The notes beneath the pieces were generated by a model that saw only the letters and a program-made list of their open reading frames with translations, did no database searches and was not told where the DNA came from. Made by a program: the position numbers and the translations under genes. From assembly GCA_019312665.1 (NCBI GenBank), contig JAFDCZ010000009.1:1-56853 (forward strand): 56,853 bases of DNA, written 5' to 3'. Numbering within the stretch: position 1 is the stretch's first letter; each line of letters begins with the position of its first letter. This document shows, piece after piece, positions 40,164 through 47,891 of this stretch. The stretch comes from Deltaproteobacteria bacterium. Lineage in GTDB: Bacteria > Myxococcota_A > UBA9160 > UBA6930.

Positions 40164-41204
40164 TCACGAGGCATCCCCGGGAAGCAGTGCCAGGCGCACG
40201 GGATCGTTCCGATGGTTCGCCAGGTCGTCGAGCGCCTCGGCCGCCCTTTCGAGGGGGTAGCGGGCAGTGATCGAGCCCGAGAGATCGAGCCTTCCCGAAG
40301 CCGCCAGCTCGACGACCCGCTCGAGTTCCGCTCGTGTGTAGCCCATCGATCCGAGCACCCCGATCTCCTTGCCCACGAACGAGACGAGCGGCCCCAGTTC
40401 CGGTGATTCCATGCCTACGCCTCCAACGATCACACGTCCACCGCGAGCCACAGAGGCCATCGCGAGTTCGACCGAGTCTTTTCGTCCGGCGTACTCGATC
40501 ACGAGCTCGGGACCGCCGCCACCCGCCGCCTCGCGAATGGCCTTGCGCGGGTTCCCCTCCGTCACATCGACCGTGGCATCTGCGCCGGCTTCCTCGGCCC
40601 GGCGCAAGGCACCCGGACTCGCATCGCAGGCAACAATGGTCTTGGCTCCGAGCAGGCGGGCCAGCAGGATCGCGTGATACCCCACACCGCCGCAACCAAT
40701 CACGGCAATTCGTTCTCCTCCGGTGATCCCCGCCCGCGTCGCCACTGCGTGATAGGCGGTCGCGACCGCGTCCGCGAGGATGGCCCCGTGCTCGAACGGT
40801 ACGCCATCGGGAAGCGGAAGCGCACACGACGCCGGAACCGTGATCTTCTCTGCAAAGGTCCCATCCCGTGCCATGCCGAAGATCTGTGCTCCAGGACAAA
40901 GCCCGAGATGCCCCGCTTCGCACGCGGGGCAAGAACCGCAGGTCTCGCTCGGCAGCAGGAGCACACGATCTCCAAGACCACAGGTCGTGACACCGTCACC
41001 CAGCGCTTCGACGACACCCGCGCCCTCGTGCCCCATGATCACCGGCAGTTTGGGAACCGGGAGGCGCCCGTGAGCCGCGTGCAGATCGGTTCCACAGACC
41101 CCCGCAGCCCGCACGGCCACACGAACCTGTCCAGGCCCGACCGGCGGCTCCGGAACCTCTTCGACCCGAAGCTCCGCGCCTTCGTAGAGACGTACTGCCT
41201 TCAT
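40164..41204 (-). CDS. Zinc-dependent alcohol dehydrogenase (MDR family), second
   Basis: A 346-residue medium-chain dehydrogenase. Zinc ligands are in CGTDLHAAHG and MGHEGAGVVE; the four-Cys structural site is CGSCPACEAGHLGLC. The cofactor motif is VIGCGGVGYHAILLARLLGA. It is not closely similar to the adjacent dehydrogenase, so they are not a recent duplication. It lies 15 bp after the acyl-CoA synthetase stop and touches the next gene, so it is in the same operon. Substrate unknown; an alcohol or aldehyde released by the locus is plausible. Confidence 0.93.
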   Translation of the reverse strand: MKAVRLYEGAELRVEEVPEPPVGPGQVRVAVRAAGVCGTDLHAAHGRLPVPKLPVIMGHEGAGVVEALGDGVTTCGLGDRVLLLPSETCGSCPACEAGHLGLCPGAQIFGMARDGTFAEKITVPASCALPLPDGVPFEHGAILADAVATAYHAVATRAGITGGERIAVIGCGGVGYHAILLARLLGAKTIVACDASPGALRRAEEAGADATVDVTEGNPRKAIREAAGGGGPELVIEYAGRKDSVELAMASVARGGRVIVGGVGMESPELGPLVSFVGKEIGVLGSMGYTRAELERVVELAASGRLDLSGSITARYPLERAAEALDDLANHRNDPVRLALLPGDAS

Positions 41205-41219
41205 CGGATTTCCTCTCCG

Positions 41220-42779
41220 CTACTCGGCGCCATGAACGCCACGTTCCTGGCCCTGCCACCACGGCTCCCGCAACGCGCGCCGCAAGATCTTCCCGACACC
41301 ACTCTTGGGGAGCTCCTCGAGAACATCGACCGCCTTCGGCACCTTGAAGCGCGCGAGATGCTGCCTGCAGAAGGCGATCAGCTCCTCCTCGTCCACGGCC
41401 TGGCCCGGCCGCAACGTGACGGCCGCGCGAACCGCCTCGCCCCACTTCGCGTCGGGAACCGAGAACACCGCACATTCCGCCACAGCGGGATGCTCGGAAA
41501 GCTTCCCTTCGATTTCCGCCGGATAGACGTTGAAGCCGCCCGTGATGATCTTGTCTTCCTTGCGATCTGCGAGGAAGACGTAGCCCTCCGCGTCCATCCG
41601 ACCCAGATCGCCCGTGTGCAGCCAGCCGTTGCGCAGCCTTTCCTGGTCGAGGTCCGGACGCTTCCAGAAGCCAGGCGTCGTCCACGGTGCGCACACACAG
41701 ATCTCGCCGATCTCGCCCTCCGCAGCTTCGCTCCCGTCTTCAGCGAGAATCCGCACCTGCGCAAAAGCCGCACGCTCCCGGCCTACCGAGGTCAAGCGTT
41801 CGCTGCCCGAATCCAAGGCAGCGACATGCTCTTCCGGCCCCATCCATGTATTGAGAGCGTAGGCCTCCGTCTGCCCGAAGCCCGTGTAGAGGACGGGCCC
41901 CAGACGCTCGAGCGATCGGCGCACCAGAACGGGAGCCGTAGGCGCTGCCGCGTACACGACCGCCCGAAGACACGAGAGGTCGGCGCCGGCGGCGTCTGGA
42001 TGATCGAGGAGCATCCGTAGCAAGGTCGGGATCACCAGGATCATCGTGACCCGATGCTCGGAGATCGCACCGAGCATCGCCTTCGGATCCGCGGCCGGAA
42101 GGATCACGAGGGTTGCTCCCGCCACCCAGCAGGTATCCATGGCCCGACCGCCGAAATGGCTGAGTGCGAGCTGGCCCAGCAAGCGGTCCTCTGGGCCCAC
42201 GGAAAAAGACGTCGCCCAGGCGCCCATCGCGGCTGCCACACTGGCGTAGCTATGGGTGACGCCTTTCGGATGGCCCGTCGTGCCCGACGTGTAGAGAATC
42301 TGGGCGAGCGAATCAGGAGGGCGATCGATGACGGCGGGCTCTGCGGCGCTGGCCGCAGCGAGGCTCTCGAGATCCGTGATTCCGTCGGCAGGCCCCAGGC
42401 TGAGAACCGTAGCTCGGCCATCCGCCGCCTCGACGGCTCGTGGGAGCGCAGCCGCTCCGAGCGCAACGACGAAGCGGGCTTCCGCATCGCGAACCATGAA
42501 GACGTGCTCCGCCGCCGTCAGTGCGCCAAGCAGCGGCACCAGGGCACCGCCCGCGCGAGCCACCGCAATCACCGTCTCGACGTACTCGATGCGATTCTCC
42601 TGGACGACGGCAACCCGCTCGCCAGGTTCGAGGCCCAGTCCGACGAGTGCTCGCGCCAGGCCCGTCGCCCGCTCGTCGAGTTCGCGATAGGTGCGACGCC
42701 GCTCGCCATCGACGAGCGCGATCTGATCCGGCCACCGCCGTGCGGCGCGGGCGGGGTAGTGGGAATAGGGATGGATCAC
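41220..42779 (-). CDS. AMP-forming acyl-CoA synthetase
   Basis: A 519-residue ANL-superfamily ligase that activates a carboxylic acid with ATP and CoA. The P-loop ILYTSGTTGHPKGVTHS is near residue 160. YTGFGQTEAYAL, GWLHTGDLGRMDAEGYV and DRKEDKIITGGFNVYPAEIE follow, and the catalytic Lys of the C-terminal domain is in LPKSGVGKILRRALRE. The complete set means a working enzyme. The acid cannot be named. Its start overlaps the stop of the citryl-CoA lyase-like gene by 4 bp. Confidence 0.95.
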   Translation of the reverse strand: MIHPYSHYPARAARRWPDQIALVDGERRRTYRELDERATGLARALVGLGLEPGERVAVVQENRIEYVETVIAVARAGGALVPLLGALTAAEHVFMVRDAEARFVVALGAAALPRAVEAADGRATVLSLGPADGITDLESLAAASAAEPAVIDRPPDSLAQILYTSGTTGHPKGVTHSYASVAAAMGAWATSFSVGPEDRLLGQLALSHFGGRAMDTCWVAGATLVILPAADPKAMLGAISEHRVTMILVIPTLLRMLLDHPDAAGADLSCLRAVVYAAAPTAPVLVRRSLERLGPVLYTGFGQTEAYALNTWMGPEEHVAALDSGSERLTSVGRERAAFAQVRILAEDGSEAAEGEIGEICVCAPWTTPGFWKRPDLDQERLRNGWLHTGDLGRMDAEGYVFLADRKEDKIITGGFNVYPAEIEGKLSEHPAVAECAVFSVPDAKWGEAVRAAVTLRPGQAVDEEELIAFCRQHLARFKVPKAVDVLEELPKSGVGKILRRALREPWWQGQERGVHGAE

Positions 42780-43621
42780 CGCTTTCGCCGCTTCCGTTCA
42801 TCGGGCAGCGGACGATCCTCGGGCCCGTCGTAATGCGCCCCCAGCGCATCGGGAATGATCCGCAACGGCACGCCGTCGCGAACCTCCTCTGCGATATGGG
42901 CCAGCAAAGCCATGCCGTAGCTGAGCGCACCGAGCCCACCGATCACCAACGGTTCGAAGCCGAGATCCGTGAGCAAGGCGCCGAGCGCACCCGCCAGGTT
43001 GATCGGAATCAGCCGGCCCTTGCGACGGGCGAGCTCCACTTCGATGGCATCGAGAAGCTTCCCATGGGTACCCCAGCCCGACTTCTCGATCGCGATGCGA
43101 CGAACGGTCACCGCCCGAGGTTCTGCCTGCTTGTGCATCGGGTGGCCGAGCCCGGGAACCGCACCGCGTCGTTCGAGCCAGGTATCGACTGCGCGGGAAG
43201 CCGCTTCTTCGTCCGGAAGCCCCCATCCCGCAGCCTCGACCAACATCTCGGCGGGCTCCTGAGGCGAGCCCGTCACCGAGCCACTCGCCAGGATGCCACT
43301 CGCCAACGCGGGCACGGGCGAGTCCGGGAAGGCAGAAGCCGTAAAGCGCGCGGCACAGGCTGCGGAGCTGATGAATTGCTGATCCATCCCGCTGCGCAGC
43401 GCCAGGTCGAAGAGCGCGGTCTCCCTATCGTCCGGGAGTTCCCCGCGCAACAACAGGAAGGCGGCCTCGTTGTAGCCGAGGTGCTCGATCAGTTCCTCGA
43501 TCGGGTAGCCGCGCACGCGGATCTTGCCGCCCTCGGCGCGGCTGATCCCCGTAGTCCAGTAGTCGCTCCAATCTCCAGAGGAGACGTATTGGCCTACGTG
43601 GCGGCGCGGAGGATCGGCCAT
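42776..43621 (-). CDS. Citrate synthase / citryl-CoA lyase family protein
   Basis: A 281-residue protein with the short citryl-CoA lyase layout, lacking the larger N-terminal region of citrate synthases. SRAEGGKIRVRGYPIEELI and the histidine motif PGLGHPMHKQAEPRAV correspond to the active-site H and substrate-binding R of the family. The end is basic (DERKRRKR). Family members cleave or form 3-hydroxy-3-carboxyacyl-CoA bonds; the natural substrate here is not clear. ATG at 43621 has GGGAGA upstream, and that ribosome site lies inside the 3' end of the preceding hydratase frame. Confidence 0.85.
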   Translation of the reverse strand: MADPPRRHVGQYVSSGDWSDYWTTGISRAEGGKIRVRGYPIEELIEHLGYNEAAFLLLRGELPDDRETALFDLALRSGMDQQFISSAACAARFTASAFPDSPVPALASGILASGSVTGSPQEPAEMLVEAAGWGLPDEEAASRAVDTWLERRGAVPGLGHPMHKQAEPRAVTVRRIAIEKSGWGTHGKLLDAIEVELARRKGRLIPINLAGALGALLTDLGFEPLVIGGLGALSYGMALLAHIAEEVRDGVPLRIIPDALGAHYDGPEDRPLPDERKRRKR

Positions 43622-43736
43622 CGCGTTATCTCCCTTTGAACTCGGGTTTGCGTTTCTCGAGGAAGGCCCGCGGACCCTCCTGGGCATCGTCACTTTGCCG
43701 AACCGGTGCGGCCAGGAGTTGTTCGAGCCTCAGCCC

Positions 43737-44417
43737 CTATTCGAGAGCCCCATCGAGGCCGCGCCAGATGGCGGCCTTGGCGGCTCGCACCGCCAGTGGG
43801 CCGTTCTCTGCGATTACACGCGCCATGGCGAGGGCCTCTTCCATCAGATCCCCGTGCGCGACCACCCGACTCACGAGCCCGATGCGTTCGGCTTCCTCCG
43901 CATCGATGCGGCGACCGGAGAGAATCAGATCGAGGGCGCGTTCGGGCCCGATCAAGCGGGGAAGGCGTTGGGTCCCTCCTGCGCCTGGGATGATCCCGCG
44001 GGTGACTTCGGGCAGGCCGAAGCTCGCATTCTCGGACGCAATGCGCAGATCGCAGGCCAATGCGATTTCCAATCCCCCAGCCAGGCAAAATCCGTTCACG
44101 GCGGCGATCGTTGGCTTGTCGATCGTCAGGTTCTTCGTGATGCCACCCAGGCCCGGAACTTGCTCGGAACGCCGAAGGCGCTGAGATGAACTGAGCTTCT
44201 TGTAAAAATCGCCCACGCCACGAAGATCGGCGCCGGCACAGAAGGCCCGGTCACCCGCGCCAGTGAGGATCGCGACCCGCAGGCCGTCGTCATCGCGGAA
44301 GCGAATCCAGGCATCCGTGAGCGCGTCGCTCGTCTCGAAGTCGAGGGCGTTATGCACCTTTGGCCGATCGATCGTCAGGATCGCAACCGGCCCGTCCCGG
44401 TCGAAACGAAGTGTCAC
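43737..44417 (-). CDS. Enoyl-CoA hydratase, interrupted by an in-frame amber codon
   Basis: Crotonase-family protein. LTIDRPKVHNALDFETSD, RAFCAGADLRGVGDF, KPTIAAVNGFCLAGGLEIAL and PEVTRGIIPGAGGTQRLPRLIG with its catalytic Glu are all good. The start is a GTG at 44417 (GGAGG upstream), overlapping the DUF35 stop by 4 bp. The frame stops at TAG (43739-43737) after 226 residues. Read past the TAG, the same frame continues with GLRLEQLLAAPVRQSDDAQE and then GPRAFLEKRKPEFKGR to a TAA at 43628-43626, which restores a normal 263-residue hydratase and ends 4 nt before the next start. One base change (GAG to TAG) explains this. Confidence 0.9.
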   Translation of the reverse strand: MTLRFDRDGPVAILTIDRPKVHNALDFETSDALTDAWIRFRDDDGLRVAILTGAGDRAFCAGADLRGVGDFYKKLSSSQRLRRSEQVPGLGGITKNLTIDKPTIAAVNGFCLAGGLEIALACDLRIASENASFGLPEVTRGIIPGAGGTQRLPRLIGPERALDLILSGRRIDAEEAERIGLVSRVVAHGDLMEEALAMARVIAENGPLAVRAAKAAIWRGLDGALE

Positions 44418-44833
44418 GAGGCCTCCTCTCCGCCGCTCACCGGCGCGAACCGCGGGAGCATGAAATCGCCCGCAGGCTCGAAGCGAAGCTGCAGCGGCAT
44501 GTCGATCACAACCTCCTCCGGTGCACAGCCGACGACGTTCGAAATCAAACGCGGCCCTTCCTCCAGCTCGACGAGAGCAACCACGTAGGGCGCAGTCATC
44601 CCGGGATGATAGGTCCGCCGGTAGACGGCGAAACTGAACACGCGCCCACGTCCTGAGACCGCACGGGAGCCCAAGTGCGGAGACCAGCACCTGGGACAGC
44701 AAGGCCCGGGCGGAAGGAAGAGGTGCCCACAGCTCTCACAATCCGAGACCTCGAGGGCCCCCCGTCGGCAGGCCTCCCAAAAGGGAGCGCTCAGCGCATC
44801 CGGCTCCGGAACCGGCGGTTGAACTTCAGGCAT
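44414..44833 (-). CDS. DUF35 zinc-ribbon/OB-fold acyl-CoA-binding protein
   Basis: A 139-residue protein of the DUF35 family. The zinc ribbon is CESCGHLFLPPGPCCPRCW (near residues 32-50), followed by an OB-fold with VFSFAVYRRTYHPG and PYVVALVELEEGPRLISNVVG. DUF35 proteins pair with thiolase-like proteins; in steroid side-chain degradation the ChsH2 DUF35 domain forms a complex with the Ltp2 aldolase. Here it directly follows such a thiolase-like gene with an 8-bp overlap, so the two products very likely form a complex. Confidence 0.93.
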   Translation of the reverse strand: MPEVQPPVPEPDALSAPFWEACRRGALEVSDCESCGHLFLPPGPCCPRCWSPHLGSRAVSGRGRVFSFAVYRRTYHPGMTAPYVVALVELEEGPRLISNVVGCAPEEVVIDMPLQLRFEPAGDFMLPRFAPVSGGEEAS

Positions 44834-45971
44834 GGGCTTGGCTCCCGAGCACGAGGGTCGCGTGGGTATTCATGCCCAAGCCATGGCCCGAGACGAGAGC
44901 CGTCTCGGCGCCGCTCACCTGACGCTCGCCGGCCTCGTGCCGTAGCTGGCGCACGGCTTCGATGACGTGGAGCATTCCGCCCCCGTAGCCTTCCGCAAGC
45001 AACCCGCCGCTTGGATTCACGGGCAGGCTTCCGCCCGGGCCGATCCGGCCGCCTTCGACGAAAGGTCCAGCCTCCCCCTTCTTGCAGAACCCGTAGTCTT
45101 CGAGCTGAAGCAGGACGACGATCGTGAAGCAGTCATAAAGCAACGCGACGTCGATGTCCGAGGCCTTCAAACCCGCACGCCCAAAGGCCTTCGGGCCGCA
45201 ACGCGCCGCCGGAAGCGTGTCGAAGTGGCCCGGCGAGCTGTAGGTCGAGAGACTGTGGGCCTGGGCATGGCCGAGAATGGGAATGGCCGGCGCTCGAAGA
45301 TCCGCGGCGCGTTCTCGCGTGGTGACCAGAACCGCGGCGGCACCGTCGGAAACGAGACAGCAATCGAGCTTGCGCAGCGGCTCGACCAGCAGATCCGAGG
45401 CCAGGTAGTCCTGCATCGAAATCGGCTGCCGCTTCTGGGCGTGAGGCGTGCGACCCGCGTGAGCGCGGGCGGCGATCGCCACCTCTCCCAACTGTTCGGC
45501 ACGTGTGCCGTAACGATGCATGTGACGTTGAGCCGCCAACGCATGCAAGCCGACGGCACCGAAGAAACCGTAAGCCGCTTCATCCCCGCGGCCGTATTGG
45601 AAGGAGCCCGCATCGGAGAGCGGACTGTCGCCGTAGACGCAGAGGCACACCTCACATAGCCCGGCTTCGACGGCGAGTGCGGCACGCTCCACGATCGCCA
45701 CGCTTCCTGCGCCTCCCAGGATCTCGGATCCCGTGTAGTCGGGATCCAGGCCTAGTTGAGCTCCCAGCCGCAGGAAGTGTGGAATGATGCCCTGGAGAAT
45801 CCCCTGGCTGGGCCCGGGATCGGTCAGCAGGCCATCCACATCCGCCGGCTGGAGGCCCGCATCAGAAACAGCCGCCGCCGCGGCTTCCGCCTCCAGATGC
45901 CATGCCGTGCGGCCCCCGAGCTTGCCGAAATCCGTGTGGCCCACCCCGGCGATGACGGCCTGGCGGCTCAT
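44826..45971 (-). CDS. Thiolase-fold protein without thiolase cysteine (Ltp2-like)
   Basis: A 381-residue protein of the lipid-transfer/SCP2-thiolase group. The place of the nucleophilic Cys reads GGAGS (residues 86-90), so Cys is absent. The usual HDCFT block is YDCFT (Tyr279), and the GHP histidine of SEGHP is replaced in LAEGYGGG (Tyr329). NPSGGLLAEG is otherwise conserved. A true thiolase reaction is therefore unlikely. The Ltp2 aldolases of steroid side-chain degradation also lack thiolase residues, use other residues including tyrosines, and need a DUF35 partner, which is the next gene here. I infer a retro-aldol cleavage of a hydroxyacyl-CoA. ATG at 45971 overlaps the upstream dehydrogenase stop by 4 bp. 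Confidence 0.9.
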   Translation of the reverse strand: MSRQAVIAGVGHTDFGKLGGRTAWHLEAEAAAAAVSDAGLQPADVDGLLTDPGPSQGILQGIIPHFLRLGAQLGLDPDYTGSEILGGAGSVAIVERAALAVEAGLCEVCLCVYGDSPLSDAGSFQYGRGDEAAYGFFGAVGLHALAAQRHMHRYGTRAEQLGEVAIAARAHAGRTPHAQKRQPISMQDYLASDLLVEPLRKLDCCLVSDGAAAVLVTTRERAADLRAPAIPILGHAQAHSLSTYSSPGHFDTLPAARCGPKAFGRAGLKASDIDVALLYDCFTIVVLLQLEDYGFCKKGEAGPFVEGGRIGPGGSLPVNPSGGLLAEGYGGGMLHVIEAVRQLRHEAGERQVSGAETALVSGHGLGMNTHATLVLGSQAHA

Positions 45972-47125
45972 GCGGACCCTGCCGGCATCCGGTGCTTGGC
46001 GATGATCTCCCGCATGATCTCGCTGGTTCCCGCGCCGATGCCCCAGTTCTGCACGCCGCGGGAACAGCGCGCCACGTAGTTCTCCTCCATGAACCCGTAG
46101 CCGCCGTAGGCATGGGCACAATCGAGGATCAGCCCGCGAATCAGCTCGGCGCCGAAGAGCTTCGACATGCTGACCGTCAGATCCCCTTCGCGATCGCCAG
46201 AGGCCAATTGCTCCGCAGCCCGATAGGTGAGGGCTCGTGAGGCTTCGAGTTTCGCCATCCAATCCGCCATGCGGTGACGCCAGACCTGCATCGAGGCGAT
46301 CGGGCGTCCGAAGACCTTTCGCTCCGCGAGGTACGTGAGCGTCTCACCCAGCACATCGTCGCAGAGCGCGTTCATCATCACCGAGAGCACGAGCCGCTCG
46401 CCTTGAAAGGCTCCCATCACGTAACGGAAGCCTCGACCTTCTTCGCCGATGAGATTGCGGCGAGGGATGCGAACGTCGTCGAAGAAAAGCTCCGCCGTAT
46501 CGCTCGAATGAAGATCGACCTTCTTGAGGCGCCGACCCACCTGGAAGCCCTTCGCATCGGTTGGACATACGACCAGGCTCACACCGTCGGGCCCTTCGCC
46601 GCCCGTGCGCACGGCAAGTGTCACGAAATCTGCGCGGGCTCCGTTCGAGATGAAGATCTTCGAGCCGTTGATCACGTAGTCATCGCCATCGACGGTCGCA
46701 GTCGTCTGAAGGGAGGCCACGTCGGATCCGCCACCGGGCTCGGACACACCGAGCGCTGCGATGCGCTCGCCTCGAATCGCCGGCACGAGCCATTCCTTCC
46801 GAAGTTCGTCGCTCCCGTGCGCGTGAATCACGGCGGTTGCCATTTCGCATTGCACGAGCAGTCCGACCACGCAGCCGATGTCGCGGCCGCGTACCAATTC
46901 CTCCACGAGGATCACGGTGTACCAATAGTCGAGTCCGCTTCCGCCCCACCTCGAATCGAAGCGAACGCCCAGCAGGCCGAGTTCTCCTGCCTTGCGAAAA
47001 ATCTCGTCGGGGAAATAGCCCTCCGCCTGCCACTTCTCCGCGAACGGCCGGATCTCCTCTGCGACGAAACGGCGCACGGTCTCGCGAAAGGCCTCGTGCT
47101 CCGTTGTCCAGTCAGGAAATGCCAT
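45968..47125 (-). CDS. Acyl-CoA dehydrogenase, first
   Basis: A 385-residue FAD enzyme that puts a 2,3-double bond into an acyl-CoA. The typical blocks are ALGVSEPGGGSDVASLQTTA, FISNGARADFVTLAVRTG, ERKVFGRPIASMQVWRHRMA, and the C-terminal AHAYGGYGFMEENYVARCSR and GAGTSEIMREIIAKHRM. The usual catalytic Glu position near the C-terminus reads GIGAGTSEI, without an obvious YEGT Glu; other members of the family place this base elsewhere. It follows tetR by 32 bp. Confidence 0.95.
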   Translation of the reverse strand: MAFPDWTTEHEAFRETVRRFVAEEIRPFAEKWQAEGYFPDEIFRKAGELGLLGVRFDSRWGGSGLDYWYTVILVEELVRGRDIGCVVGLLVQCEMATAVIHAHGSDELRKEWLVPAIRGERIAALGVSEPGGGSDVASLQTTATVDGDDYVINGSKIFISNGARADFVTLAVRTGGEGPDGVSLVVCPTDAKGFQVGRRLKKVDLHSSDTAELFFDDVRIPRRNLIGEEGRGFRYVMGAFQGERLVLSVMMNALCDDVLGETLTYLAERKVFGRPIASMQVWRHRMADWMAKLEASRALTYRAAEQLASGDREGDLTVSMSKLFGAELIRGLILDCAHAYGGYGFMEENYVARCSRGVQNWGIGAGTSEIMREIIAKHRMPAGSA

Positions 47126-47157
47126 GGCTTCCTCCTTGTCGCTCGAGCCGCGCCCGG

Positions 47158-47784
47158 CTAATCGGTGCCTGTCGGCCCGTTCGCGATTCCGCGCGCGAAG
47201 ACCTCGTCCATCAATCCGATGATCTCATCGAAGTCGTAGTCGCCCAGGCCGGCGGTCTCGCGCTCGACCAGGAAGTTTCCGAGGTGGAACATGAGGTAGG
47301 CGACCCGCTCCGGATCCATCGGCCGCAAGCTCCCTTCCGCGACCCCACCTTCCAGTACTCGCCGCAGCAGATCGACGATCCGGCTCTCCTGATCCCGCGT
47401 GAAGGCGTGCGCGACCGGCTCCAGGCTCATCTCCGAATCGCCGGAGAACGCCAGCCGAAGAACCGGATTGCGCGAATACGTTTCGCGGGTCACCTCGACG
47501 ATGCGGCGGATCTTCCGGCGCGCCGTCCCTGGCCCATCGAGAACGGCTTCTGCCTCATGAATGAAATCCTCGGCATCCTGCTGCAACAGGCTGCCGTAGA
47601 GATCCTCCATGTTTCGAAAGTGCGCGTAGAGGGTGGTCCTGGAGCAGCCCGCTTCCCGCGCGACCTCCTCCATGGTCGTCTTCCTGGGCCCGAAACGGAG
47701 GAAGCGCTGCCGCGCGGCGCCAAGAATCGAATCCCGGGTGCTGCCCGGCTGGCCGCTGGCTCGGCGTACCGGCTGGTCCGTCAT
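47158..47784 (-). CDS. TetR-family transcriptional regulator
   Basis: A 208-residue regulator. The N-terminal helix-turn-helix is ILGAARQRFLRFGPRKTTME then EVAREAGCSRTTLYAHFRNM, a clear TetR DNA-binding domain near residues 20-65. The C-terminal ligand domain is not diagnostic. It is the first gene of the leftward run and sits 107 bp from the rightward run, a layout in which a TetR repressor usually controls both directions and itself. The likely inducer is an acyl-CoA or related pathway intermediate (inference). Confidence 0.94.
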   Translation of the reverse strand: MTDQPVRRASGQPGSTRDSILGAARQRFLRFGPRKTTMEEVAREAGCSRTTLYAHFRNMEDLYGSLLQQDAEDFIHEAEAVLDGPGTARRKIRRIVEVTRETYSRNPVLRLAFSGDSEMSLEPVAHAFTRDQESRIVDLLRRVLEGGVAEGSLRPMDPERVAYLMFHLGNFLVERETAGLGDYDFDEIIGLMDEVFARGIANGPTGTD

Positions 47785-47786
47785 GG

Positions 47787-47829
47787 GTACAAGTTAACAT
47801 TTGATGCTTTTTTGTCCAGTTGTTACTAT
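47787..47829 (+). promoter_or_regulatory. Divergent promoter with candidate TetR operator
   Basis: This AT-rich patch between the two start codons holds TTGATG (47801-47806), a 17-bp spacer and TACTAT (47824-47829), a plausible promoter for the rightward genes. An imperfect inverted repeat, GTACAAGTTAACA (47787-47799) against TGTCCAGTTGTTAC (47813-47826), overlaps it. The right half on the minus strand also contains TGGACA, a possible -35 for tetR, which would make a nearly leaderless transcript. Confidence 0.45.
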
Positions 47830-47891
47830 GGACCCCTCTCCGGTCGATCCCGGCTGGGTCTTCCCCACGAGACCAACAGGAGGCAGCTGCG

